Of a stretch of DNA of 64,000 nucleotides, positions 52,028-58,767 are shown one piece after another. Position 1 is the first letter of the stretch. Each line of letters starts with the position of its first letter. The position numbers were made by a program, and so were the translations under genes. The stretch is from a virus. The stretch covers positions 44,883 to 108,882 of the IMG/VR virus record IMGVR_UViG_3300025400_000011, one strand, 5' to 3'. A model generated the notes under the pieces. The model ran no database searches. It saw only the letters and a program-made list of their open reading frames with translations, and was not told the DNA's origin.

Positions 52028-52219
52028 ATGAACGAACAATTCACTAGAACTCTACCTGTATACTTTCCTTCCAAGGACTTTATGACAGTTCTTAAACCAG
52101 ACAATAAAATCTTATTGACTGATATACCAGCAAGCAAGTTACGCTCTAAACAGAACCAAATGTACGTGTTAGCTGATACTTCTGAGGGCTCAGTGCTTGT
52201 ACCAGTAGATAATGGTTAA
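52028..52219 (+). CDS. Small hypothetical protein, 63 aa
   Basis: A 63-aa protein from the ATG at 52028; the in-frame ATG at 52007 abuts the promoter box and would add seven residues. It reads MNEQFTRTLPVYFPSKDFMT, then DNKILLTDIPASKLRSKQNQ, ending SVLVPVDNG. No family is recognised; it seems a small beta-type domain. It is divergent from csgF and overlaps the cyclic-nucleotide-binding gene by eight bases, so it is co-transcribed with it. Confidence 0.6.
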   Translation: MNEQFTRTLPVYFPSKDFMTVLKPDNKILLTDIPASKLRSKQNQMYVLADTSEGSVLVPVDNG

Positions 52220-52874
52220 AGAGAAAAAAGCTAAGAAGATTAAAATTAAGCCCGAAGAGATAATGACTTCGGCGTTATTTGCTGGAGTTAATCCAAAGGT
52301 TATTAAGAAGATAGCTACCTTTCCAAATGCATTAGAACATCAACCTGGAGAGGTTATTATAAAAGAGGGTGATATCGGCAACTTTATGTTCGTAGTATTA
52401 CAGGGACAAGTAGATGTAACTAAAGCTGCAGGTGGTAAAGAGGTCTTCCTTACTACATTAGGGCCTGGCACGTTTGTAGGAGAAGGTGCTTTAGTATCCG
52501 GTGCACCTCGTAACGCTACTGTTAAAGCTAAAACCCCAGTTAAGATTGCATACTTTGATAGAGCTGCTTATAACGCTACAATTTCAGCTGATCCGATTAT
52601 ATCAGATACACTGATGAAAGTGTATAAGGAGCGTGTAAAGGATCAAGTTAAAAAGGTCAATATAGCTAAATCAAAAGCATTTATTATTTCTGCTGCAGTT
52701 GCTTTAATACCGTTGATTCAAACATTTTTGCCTCATATACCTCATATAAAAGATTTATATAATATGCTACCGCCAGGAACAGTCGCGTTATTAGGACCGG
52801 GTGGTGCTGCTTTAGCTTATAAACTACAACAAGGTGATATGGCAAGTTTAGTAGGTAAACTTGATAAACTCTGA
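52212..52874 (+). CDS. Cyclic-nucleotide-binding domain protein with hydrophobic C-terminus
   Basis: A 220-aa protein. Residues about 22-140 form a cNMP-binding domain: NALEHQPGEVIIKEGDIGNF, then MFVVLQGQVDVTK, then GPGTFVGEGALVSGAPRNAT, which holds the phosphate-binding cassette (Gly-Glu, then Arg before Asn-Ala-Thr). The cassette is intact, so cAMP or cGMP binding is likely. There is no DNA-binding domain. Instead, a helix leads to a hydrophobic segment (AFIISAAVALIPLIQTFLPH) and a Gly/Pro-rich end, suggesting membrane association. It lies opposite the curli operon and could be the receptor for the cAMP made by the CHASE2 cyclase. The output is unknown. Confidence 0.8.
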   Translation: MVKEKKAKKIKIKPEEIMTSALFAGVNPKVIKKIATFPNALEHQPGEVIIKEGDIGNFMFVVLQGQVDVTKAAGGKEVFLTTLGPGTFVGEGALVSGAPRNATVKAKTPVKIAYFDRAAYNATISADPIISDTLMKVYKERVKDQVKKVNIAKSKAFIISAAVALIPLIQTFLPHIPHIKDLYNMLPPGTVALLGPGGAALAYKLQQGDMASLVGKLDKL

Positions 52875-52902
52875 TTGATTTCTTAAGGTTTCTTCTTATG
52901 TA
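52875..52902 (+). promoter_or_regulatory. Early-type promoter TTGATT/TATGTA
   Basis: TTGATT (52875-52880) begins directly after the previous stop. After 16 bases comes TATGTA (52897-52902), then five bases to the ATG at 52908. The -10 is weaker than in other copies. Confidence 0.45.
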
Positions 52903-52907
52903 TAGGT

Positions 52908-53672
52908 ATGAAGAAAATCTTAATAATGGGATTACCTGGCGCTGGCAAAACAACTCTAGCAATAGAGTTAGCAAAACTGCTTAACGCTGTACACTTTAAC
53001 GCTGATGAAATACGCAAAGAGATTAATAAGGATCTTAAGTTTTCCGTGGAGGATCGATTGGAGCAAGCCCGAAGAATGGGATTGCTTTGTGATATCGTTA
53101 CTCGTTCTGGGCAATTTGCTGTGGCTGATTTTATTTGTCCTATTCCTGAAACGAGAGCTGCTTTTGGGGACGCATTTATAGTTTGGGTAAATAGAACACC
53201 GGTTAGAGACTTTGCCGATACAACTAAGCTATTTGTACCACCAGATGATCCAGATGTAGTAGTAAATGATGAAGGTTCAGCTCTATACTGGGCTACTAAA
53301 ATTAAAAAACAGCTTATTCCTACCTTTAATTCGAAAGCATCTACAGCATTTATGTTAGGTCGTTATCAACCATTTCACGATGGCCACAAAGCACTTATTG
53401 TAGAAGGTATTAATCGGGTCGGTCAAGTTTGTATTGCTATTAGAGATACTCAGGGCACTGATGAAAAGAATCCTTTCTCGTTTGAAGAGGTAGAAGCTAA
53501 TATACGTAAAGGTATGCTTGATTATGAAGGCAAATACACTATAATACGTGTTCCTAACATTACTAACATATTCTATGGTAGAGATGTAGGTTATAAGATT
53601 GAGCAGATTGATCTCGATAAGAAATTACAAGAAATATCAGCAACTAAAATACGCAACGAAATATTAAAGTAA
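52908..53672 (+). CDS. Bifunctional APS-kinase-like P-loop kinase / NMN-type nucleotidyltransferase
   Basis: A 254-aa fusion. The N-terminal 135 residues are a P-loop kinase with Walker A GLPGAGKTT (8-16) and segments like CysC adenylylsulfate kinase (FNADEIRKEINKDLKFSVED, then GQFAVADFICPIPETRAAFG). Residues about 143-254 are a HxGH nucleotidyltransferase: FMLGRYQPFHDGHKALIVEG with H157 and H160, and ISATKIR at the end, the ISxTxxR motif of NMN and pantetheine-phosphate adenylyltransferases. NadR joins the same two activities in the opposite order for NAD salvage. This protein may therefore act in NAD salvage, or may activate sulfate or another small molecule. Confidence 0.8.
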   Translation: MKKILIMGLPGAGKTTLAIELAKLLNAVHFNADEIRKEINKDLKFSVEDRLEQARRMGLLCDIVTRSGQFAVADFICPIPETRAAFGDAFIVWVNRTPVRDFADTTKLFVPPDDPDVVVNDEGSALYWATKIKKQLIPTFNSKASTAFMLGRYQPFHDGHKALIVEGINRVGQVCIAIRDTQGTDEKNPFSFEEVEANIRKGMLDYEGKYTIIRVPNITNIFYGRDVGYKIEQIDLDKKLQEISATKIRNEILK

Positions 53673-53673
53673 T

Positions 53674-54390
53674 ATGCAAGGTAAGGTCGCCATAGTAATG
53701 CCTTATTATAATGATAAGGAGTTACTCGCTAAAGCTGTAATGGGTATTCTCGGTCAAAATTACTATGACTGGGAACTATTCCTTGTTGATGATGGCTCAG
53801 TACCTGGTAATAGAGCCTGGGACATATTACCAAGCAATATAACTAGTAGAGTAAGAGTAGTACAAAAACCTAATGGCGGGGTTTGTTCAGCTCGTAATGC
53901 AGCGCTTAATATTATACGTCTTGAAAAAAGACATGATTATGTAGCGTATTGTGATGCTGACGATGTATGGGACGAAACTTATTTAGTACAACAACAAGCC
54001 CTATTAGACGAAAATACTGATTTTGTATACTCTGCAGTAACTTGTAAGTTTGTAGATGGTTCACCTGCTTATCCTTTTGGTATACCTTTCTTTGAAGAGT
54101 GGCCCGGTTTAGAAACTTTATTTAAGTGTAACTTTATCTTTATATCTGGTGTAATGCACAAGATAAAATGTTTAGATGTAGGGGACTTTGACCCTACTTT
54201 AAACTCTATTGAAGATTGGGACTATTGGTGTAGAATAGCTAAAGCAGGTTATAATGTAAAGCGTAACAAAAATGCGCATTTTACATACACTGTAAAAGCT
54301 AACGGTAATGGTGGTAGAAGTAATGCTACAATATACAACGCGTTTTTTAAAAAACATGATCTCCTTAATAACACCAACCCACAAGCCTGA
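53674..54390 (+). CDS. Glycosyltransferase family 2
   Basis: A 238-aa GT-A enzyme with AIVMPYYNDKELLAKAVMGI, FLVDDGSVPG, NGGVCSARNAALNIIRLEK and the metal site AYCDADDVWDETYL, in classical GT2 order. The acceptor half includes SIEDWDYWCRIAKAGYNVKR, with the ED catalytic base region. It transfers a sugar from a nucleotide sugar to an acceptor, probably in the host cytoplasm. It starts one base after the kinase fusion and overlaps the next glycosyltransferase by 35 bases. Confidence 0.85.
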   Translation: MQGKVAIVMPYYNDKELLAKAVMGILGQNYYDWELFLVDDGSVPGNRAWDILPSNITSRVRVVQKPNGGVCSARNAALNIIRLEKRHDYVAYCDADDVWDETYLVQQQALLDENTDFVYSAVTCKFVDGSPAYPFGIPFFEEWPGLETLFKCNFIFISGVMHKIKCLDVGDFDPTLNSIEDWDYWCRIAKAGYNVKRNKNAHFTYTVKANGNGGRSNATIYNAFFKKHDLLNNTNPQA

Positions 54391-55570
54391 TTTTTTACTG
54401 AGACTTTACGAGTCTCTTAAAATACAGACATGTAAAGATTTTGAGTGGGTAGTGGTACCTAATAATAACGCTGATGTATCGTTTTTACCTAAAGAAGACT
54501 GGATACGTATTGTACCTTATACTGAAGCAAGTACCTTAATAGGTGCTGTTAAAAACTTCGCTTTTAATCAAGGTAAAGGTGAATGGTTGGTAGAGGTAGA
54601 CCATGATGATGAGTTAACTTCAGATTGTGTAGAAGAGCTAATAAAAGCAGCTAAAGAAAATAAGTGGGATTTTATTTATTCAGACTCTTTAGATATAATG
54701 CCTGATAATACATCTAATATCTTTAACCCGGCTATGAACTGGAAACAATATACATATGTATATAAAGGTGTGCAGTATGTAGTCAATAAAACATTTTCTC
54801 CAATGCCGCAATCAGTATCACGTATCTGGTTTGCACCAAATCATATTAGAGCATGGAATAGAGATTTTTACAAACGCATTGGCGGGCACGATACAACTTT
54901 AAAAGCACTAGATGATCAAGACTTAATGTGCCGTACCTATATAGAGGGTTCTATGTTTAAAATAGAAAAAGTACTCTATGCATATTATTATCATAATAGC
55001 AACTCTTTTGCTTCTCAAGAACTAAACACGTGGATACAACAATATACTATGATACTGTATGAAAAGTATATTGAGCAGTTAATGTTAAAGTGGTGTAAAA
55101 CAAATAACTTAATGGCTGTAGATATCAATAAGAGAGGTACAAGACCAGGGTACACTAAAGTTAATCTTGATACTGATATTTTTATTTTAAAAAATAACTC
55201 TATTGGATTGATAGTAGCAGAGGATGCACTACAGTTGTATAAAGACTCGGAATCGGTTATGTTAAAAATATGGAACATATTAGCTGATGGGGGTATGTTA
55301 CTGTCCAATACTCCTTCTACTGATGGTAGAGGTGCATGGCAAGACCCTAAGCATATATCGTTTTGGAACTCTAACTCATTTTGGTATTACACAAAAAGTC
55401 AATGCGCTAGTATTTTACCCACACCTGTTAAGTTCCAAGCTACACATATAAAGAACTGGTATCCAACAGATTTCCATAAAGAACATAAAATAGATTATGT
55501 TATGGCTCACTTAACTGCTTTAAAAAGTGATATGTTACGTAGTGTGTTACCTGGATTAACTGAGATTTAA
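54356..55570 (+). CDS. Glycosyltransferase fused to a methyltransferase-like domain
   Basis: The gene is 404 aa from the ATG at 54356, which begins MISLITPTHKPDFLLRLYES, a normal GT2 start; the longer frame from 54308 would only add residues from inside the previous gene. The metal site is EWLVEVDHDDELTSD, and the acceptor region includes HDTTLKALDDQDLMCRTYIE. From about residue 280 a second domain follows: VAEDALQLYKDSESVMLKIW, then LADGGMLLSNTPSTDGRGAW and PKHISFWNSNSFWYYT. This reads like the C-terminal half of a Methyltransf_23-type enzyme but without a clear SAM glycine loop. It could be a degenerate or split methyltransferase. Confidence 0.75.
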   Translation: MISLITPTHKPDFLLRLYESLKIQTCKDFEWVVVPNNNADVSFLPKEDWIRIVPYTEASTLIGAVKNFAFNQGKGEWLVEVDHDDELTSDCVEELIKAAKENKWDFIYSDSLDIMPDNTSNIFNPAMNWKQYTYVYKGVQYVVNKTFSPMPQSVSRIWFAPNHIRAWNRDFYKRIGGHDTTLKALDDQDLMCRTYIEGSMFKIEKVLYAYYYHNSNSFASQELNTWIQQYTMILYEKYIEQLMLKWCKTNNLMAVDINKRGTRPGYTKVNLDTDIFILKNNSIGLIVAEDALQLYKDSESVMLKIWNILADGGMLLSNTPSTDGRGAWQDPKHISFWNSNSFWYYTKSQCASILPTPVKFQATHIKNWYPTDFHKEHKIDYVMAHLTALKSDMLRSVLPGLTEI

Positions 55571-55573
55571 ACT

Positions 55574-55579
55574 TAAATA
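55574..55579 (+). promoter_or_regulatory. Late-type promoter box TAAATA
   Basis: CTTAAATA ends five bases before the ATG at 55585. Confidence 0.6.
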
Positions 55580-55584
55580 TTTCT

Positions 55585-56610
55585 ATGCACGAAACTATCA
55601 GCAACATGTTTTTAGGTTACATTGATATTAACGAAAATGTTAGTAACTTTGTAAACGAGTTTAATAAAGATATTAATCCAGAAGGTTTAGGTAAACGTAT
55701 TGAAGGTTGGGCTGTAGACATTTCAACAGATGCTCCATTAACTGCTGGAGACTTTAAAGTAGGTAGTACAGGTAACAAAGAACAAAAAGTTACATTTGGT
55801 GTAACTATGGTAGAAAGACCAGATGTTGCAAAGTTTTATAATAAAAACGAAAACGACAACAACTCATTAAAATATCTTAAGAGTGGGTTTGCTATCACGT
55901 TTGATTTGATACCTGGAGAATATGCTATAGTTATAAGAGAAAAACCAGTGTTTACTATTTCTATAACAAATGATAAAGAAGTAGTCAATATTATAGATGG
56001 TACTTTAAGACTCAATACAAATGCTAAACCTGAGTTAGTAGTTGTAGATAACTTTTACAAAGACCCAGACGCAGTAAGAGAATTTGCTTTAAAACAAGAT
56101 TTTCAAGCTAATGAAAAATATCATAAAGGTTCGCGTACTGTAAAGAGTTTTGTACCAACCTGGCTAAAAGATGAACTTGGTAGGTTATTAAACATGGAAG
56201 TGTCTGAGTTCTATGGTGCTAATGGGGTGTTTCAATATTGTGTTGCAAAAGATCCTATTGTCTATCATTATGATACTCAACATTATGCTGCTATGGTTTA
56301 CTTAACACCAAATGCTCCACTACAAACTGGTACTTGTACATATCGTAGCAAAATAACAGGTTTATACGGAGCTGCTACTGAAGAAGATGCATTACGCCTT
56401 GGCAAAACAACATACGATTTAGATTATGCAAGCTTTAATGGTAACAACTTTTATGATAAACATAATATGGAGCTTGTAGATTCTGTAGCTAACGTTTATA
56501 ATAGATTAGTTATTTTTAATGCACGGTCTTTACATTCAGCTACAAGTTACTTTGGAGATACTAAAGAAAATGGTAGATTGTTTCAACTGTTCTTTTTTAA
56601 TGTAAAATGA
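55585..56610 (+). CDS. 2OG-Fe(II) oxygenase-type protein (DUF6445-like)
   Basis: A 341-aa protein. The first 145 residues are an unassigned beta-rich domain ([20 protein letters not shown]). The rest follows the DUF6445 type: [20 protein letters not shown], then the iron ligands H228 and D230 in [19 protein letters not shown], and H317 in [13 protein letters not shown] followed by [10 protein letters not shown], whose Arg would bind 2-oxoglutarate. Such enzymes hydroxylate peptides, sugars or nucleobases. The gene overlaps the acetyltransferase by four bases. With a late-type box, a target in the virion or on late glycans is possible, but nothing shows it. Confidence 0.75.
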   Translation: MHETISNMFLGYIDINENVSNFVNEFNKDINPEGLGKRIEGWAVDISTDAPLTAGDFKVGSTGNKEQKVTFGVTMVERPDVAKFYNKNENDNNSLKYLKSGFAITFDLIPGEYAIVIREKPVFTISITNDKEVVNIIDGTLRLNTNAKPELVVVDNFYKDPDAVREFALKQDFQANEKYHKGSRTVKSFVPTWLKDELGRLLNMEVSEFYGANGVFQYCVAKDPIVYHYDTQHYAAMVYLTPNAPLQTGTCTYRSKITGLYGAATEEDALRLGKTTYDLDYASFNGNNFYDKHNMELVDSVANVYNRLVIFNARSLHSATSYFGDTKENGRLFQLFFFNVK

Positions 56611-57179
56611 AAGTAGGTAGGCATACCTATGGTACAGAGTTTCTTACTGTTCACCCTTTTGGTTCTAATGCTGAACTATATATCGGTAGTTTTTGTAGTA
56701 TAGCAGGTAACGTAAAAATATTTCTAGGTGGTAATCATAGAACTGATTGGATTAGCACTTTTCCTTTTAGTATAATAAAAAAAGAAGAGTTTAAGAAATA
56801 TCAAAATATTGACTTCAATAAAAGCAAGGGCGATGTAATAATAGGTAATGATGTGTGGATAGGGCATAGTGCAACAATCATGTCAGGTGTTACTATTGGA
56901 GATGGTGCAGTAGTTGGAGCAGAAGCAGTTGTAACTAAAGATGTTGCACCATATACTATAGTAGTAGGTAACCCAGCTAAGCCGGTGAAAAAACGTTTCT
57001 CAAGAGAAGTTATTAATACTTTACTCGAAATTAAGTGGTGGGAATGGAGTGATGAAGTTATTAATGAAGTAGTTCCTTATCTTTGTACGAATGATACCGT
57101 TAATATTATTGCTGCAGCTGAAAAATTAAAAGAAATAAAAGCAGAAGTAGATAAAGAGTGGATAAACCCGTTTATCTAA
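56607..57179 (+). CDS. Hexapeptide-repeat acetyltransferase (CatB/Vat-like)
   Basis: A 190-aa left-handed beta-helix acyltransferase. It begins [20 protein letters not shown] and carries [20 protein letters not shown], the [11 protein letters not shown] segment, and coils [20 protein letters not shown] and [20 protein letters not shown], ending in [13 protein letters not shown]. The WIGH histidine region and the GNxAK acetyl-CoA loop are intact, so it should be active. CatB/Vat members acetylate drugs or sugars; in a glycosyltransferase cluster, a sugar O- or N-acetyltransferase is more likely than drug resistance. Confidence 0.88.
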   Translation: MKVGRHTYGTEFLTVHPFGSNAELYIGSFCSIAGNVKIFLGGNHRTDWISTFPFSIIKKEEFKKYQNIDFNKSKGDVIIGNDVWIGHSATIMSGVTIGDGAVVGAEAVVTKDVAPYTIVVGNPAKPVKKRFSREVINTLLEIKWWEWSDEVINEVVPYLCTNDTVNIIAAAEKLKEIKAEVDKEWINPFI

Positions 57180-57187
57180 AATAAAGC

Positions 57188-57223
57188 TTGATCTTTAAGT
57201 ATAAAGTACCGATAATAGGTACT
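57188..57223 (+). promoter_or_regulatory. Early-type promoter with palindrome around the -10
   Basis: TTGATC (57188-57193), 17 bases, GATAAT (57211-57216). AGTACC and GGTACT (57205-57210, 57218-57223) form a perfect inverted repeat ending at the ATG. Confidence 0.75.
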
Positions 57224-57400
57224 ATGAAACGCATTAAACACATCCCTAACGACGAACTTTATTTTAACTTACGTCAACTTAGTGAAGTAGCTAAAGTTGT
57301 TGCATATGCAGGTAGCAACGAAGAAGCTGAATACTTCACAGTAAATTATTTACGCCCTATAATAGAGAAAACTGAAAAACTTCTCAGTGTAAAGTCGTAA
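57224..57400 (+). CDS. Small helical protein, 58 aa
   Basis: A 58-aa protein from the ATG at 57224, which is fixed by the promoter; an in-frame ATG at 57188 lies inside the -35 and can be excluded. It is helical (IKHIPNDELYFNLRQLSEVA, then EEAEYFTVNYLRPIIEKTEK). No family is recognised. It has its own early-type promoter and a strong terminator, so it is a single-gene early unit. Confidence 0.7.
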   Translation: MKRIKHIPNDELYFNLRQLSEVAKVVAYAGSNEEAEYFTVNYLRPIIEKTEKLLSVKS

Positions 57401-57427
57401 TGGTGGAGGTTAATCCGATTAATCCAG

Positions 57428-57460
57428 AAACCCCTACAGCAATGTAGGGGTTTTTATTTT
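57428..57460 (+). terminator. Strong intrinsic terminator
   Basis: AAACCCCTACA (57428-57438) pairs perfectly with TGTAGGGGTTT (57443-57453) around a four-base loop, followed by a T-rich run. Confidence 0.9.
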
Positions 57461-57503
57461 GACTGTAAAACTTTATTTAAGTAGAGTTTTTACGAAAATA
57501 ATA

Positions 57504-57511
57504 TATAAATA
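57504..57511 (+). promoter_or_regulatory. Consensus late promoter TATAAATA
   Basis: A perfect copy of the T4 late box, ten bases before the ATG at 57522. Confidence 0.75.
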
Positions 57512-57521
57512 TATTTGACCT

Positions 57522-58589
57522 ATGGCAAACACAATTGAATCCTTAGCCGCACGTTTAACTGCGGTAGAAACCAAATTAACCACGCTGGCAGGCCTACAGG
57601 CTCCTGGCGTTGATGCTGCTAGCATCCAAGAACTAGACACTCGTCTTACTATTGTTGAAAAAACAGTAAACGATCTCGTCGCAAAACCAGCTGCTGATGC
57701 AGTTGCTGCTATTGTAGCTGCTCCAGCTACCCAAGCACCAGCTCCAGTTGATGCTGTCGTCGCTTTAAGCCCGTCTGCTGCAGTACCTGCTGCTGCTGAT
57801 ATTGTATCAGATGTAGTTGCTGCTCAAGCCGCTGCACCTGCTGTTGCTAACCCAGATGTTGCTGCAGCTGTTAGTGCCGCAGTTACTGCTGTAGTTACAG
57901 CTGATCCTGCTACAGTACAAGATCCAGTAGCAGTTACAGCTGCTATTACTGATGCAGTTGCTGCTGCTCCTGCTATTACAGATCCTGTTCAAGCTCAAGC
58001 TGCTACTGATGCTGTTGCTGCTGTTGTTACAGCTGCTACAGGCACAGCTCCAAGCGATACTACTACAGCCGCTGTTGCTGACGCAGTTGCTGCTTGTCCA
58101 GTAACTAATACAGTTGCAGATATCGTTGCAGCTGATCCAGTTCCACCTGCTACAGCTCAAGCAGTTGCTGCAAGCGTAGTAGCAGATAGCTCAAGCGCAG
58201 ATGTTCCTGCTGCTGCAACCGTTGTAACTAACGTTGTTGCTGATGTTGCACAAGCACCTGCAGCAGATCATCCTGATGTTGTTGCTGCTGTATCAACAGC
58301 TGTTGCTGCAGTTGTTAATGCAGACCCTGCTACTGTAACTGATCCAGTTGCTGTAACAGCTGCTATCACTGATGCAGTTGCTGCACTACCTGCTCCTGCT
58401 GCAGCAGTACAAGACCAAGTAACAGCTGCTGTTGTTAATGTTGTTGCTTCTGCTACTGGTGTTGATACAGTTGCTCCTGCTGTTGTTGCACAAGTTGCTG
58501 ATGCAGTACAAGCTGATCCAGCACTTGATGCTATTGCTGATCGTTTAACAACAGTTGAAACACAACTCGGTACGTTGGGAAAATCGTAA
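57522..58589 (+). CDS. Ala/Val-rich repeat protein with terminal coiled-coil caps
   Basis: A 355-aa protein of extreme composition, mostly Ala, Val, Asp, Thr and Pro. Short heptad segments cap both ends: SLAARLTAVETKLTTLAGL at the start and IADRLTTVETQLGTLGKS at the end, clearly related to each other. Between them lies an internal duplication: DPATVQDPVAVTAAITDAVA near residue 127 recurs as DPATVTDPVAVTAAITDAVA near 268. It has no signal peptide and no Lys/Arg-rich part. A perfect late promoter precedes it and a terminator follows, so it may be made in quantity. A virion, scaffold or decoration protein is plausible. No known family. Confidence 0.75.
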   Translation: MANTIESLAARLTAVETKLTTLAGLQAPGVDAASIQELDTRLTIVEKTVNDLVAKPAADAVAAIVAAPATQAPAPVDAVVALSPSAAVPAAADIVSDVVAAQAAAPAVANPDVAAAVSAAVTAVVTADPATVQDPVAVTAAITDAVAAAPAITDPVQAQAATDAVAAVVTAATGTAPSDTTTAAVADAVAACPVTNTVADIVAADPVPPATAQAVAASVVADSSSADVPAAATVVTNVVADVAQAPAADHPDVVAAVSTAVAAVVNADPATVTDPVAVTAAITDAVAALPAPAAAVQDQVTAAVVNVVASATGVDTVAPAVVAQVADAVQADPALDAIADRLTTVETQLGTLGKS

Positions 58590-58627
58590 CCAGCGTGGGG
58601 CGTATTGCATCAAATGCAACACGCTGG
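58590..58627 (+). other. Composite hairpin after the Ala/Val gene
   Basis: CCAGCGTG (58590-58597) pairs with CACGCTGG (58620-58627), and inside it TTGCAT pairs with ATGCAA around CAA. A seven-base bulge sits on the 5' side. No T run follows, so it is not a standard terminator; it may protect the mRNA end. Confidence 0.5.
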
Positions 58628-58671
58628 GCTATAAAAATTAATCCGCTCAAAGGTTGGAAGTTTTAATATTC

Positions 58672-58701
58672 AAGAGCTCCAGAAATGGAGCTCTTTTTTT
58701 T
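58672..58701 (+). terminator. Strong intrinsic terminator
   Basis: AAGAGCTCC (58672-58680) pairs perfectly with GGAGCTCTT (58687-58695), followed by eight or more T residues. Confidence 0.9.
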
Positions 58702-58752
58702 GGTTATTGCCAAAGAGTGCAATTTGGAAGTGGAGATATTTTATAAAGCCTA

Positions 58753-58760
58753 TATAAATA
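58753..58760 (+). promoter_or_regulatory. Consensus late promoter TATAAATA
   Basis: A perfect late box seven bases before the ATG of the secreted beta-barrel protein. Confidence 0.75.
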
Positions 58761-58767
58761 TAGTAGT

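Noticed and set aside
54308-54355. Upstream extension of the second glycosyltransferase
   Set aside because: The added residues come from the coding end of the preceding gene in another frame, and the normal GT2 start (MISLITPTH) is at 54356.
56607-57179. Hexapeptide acetyltransferase as an antibiotic-resistance gene
   Set aside because: The CatB/Vat fold is shared with sugar acetyltransferases, and the neighbours are glycosyltransferases and an oxygenase. Nothing points to drug inactivation.
57188-57223. Longer start for the 58-aa gene
   Set aside because: The upstream ATG overlaps the -35 element and could not be transcribed from this promoter.
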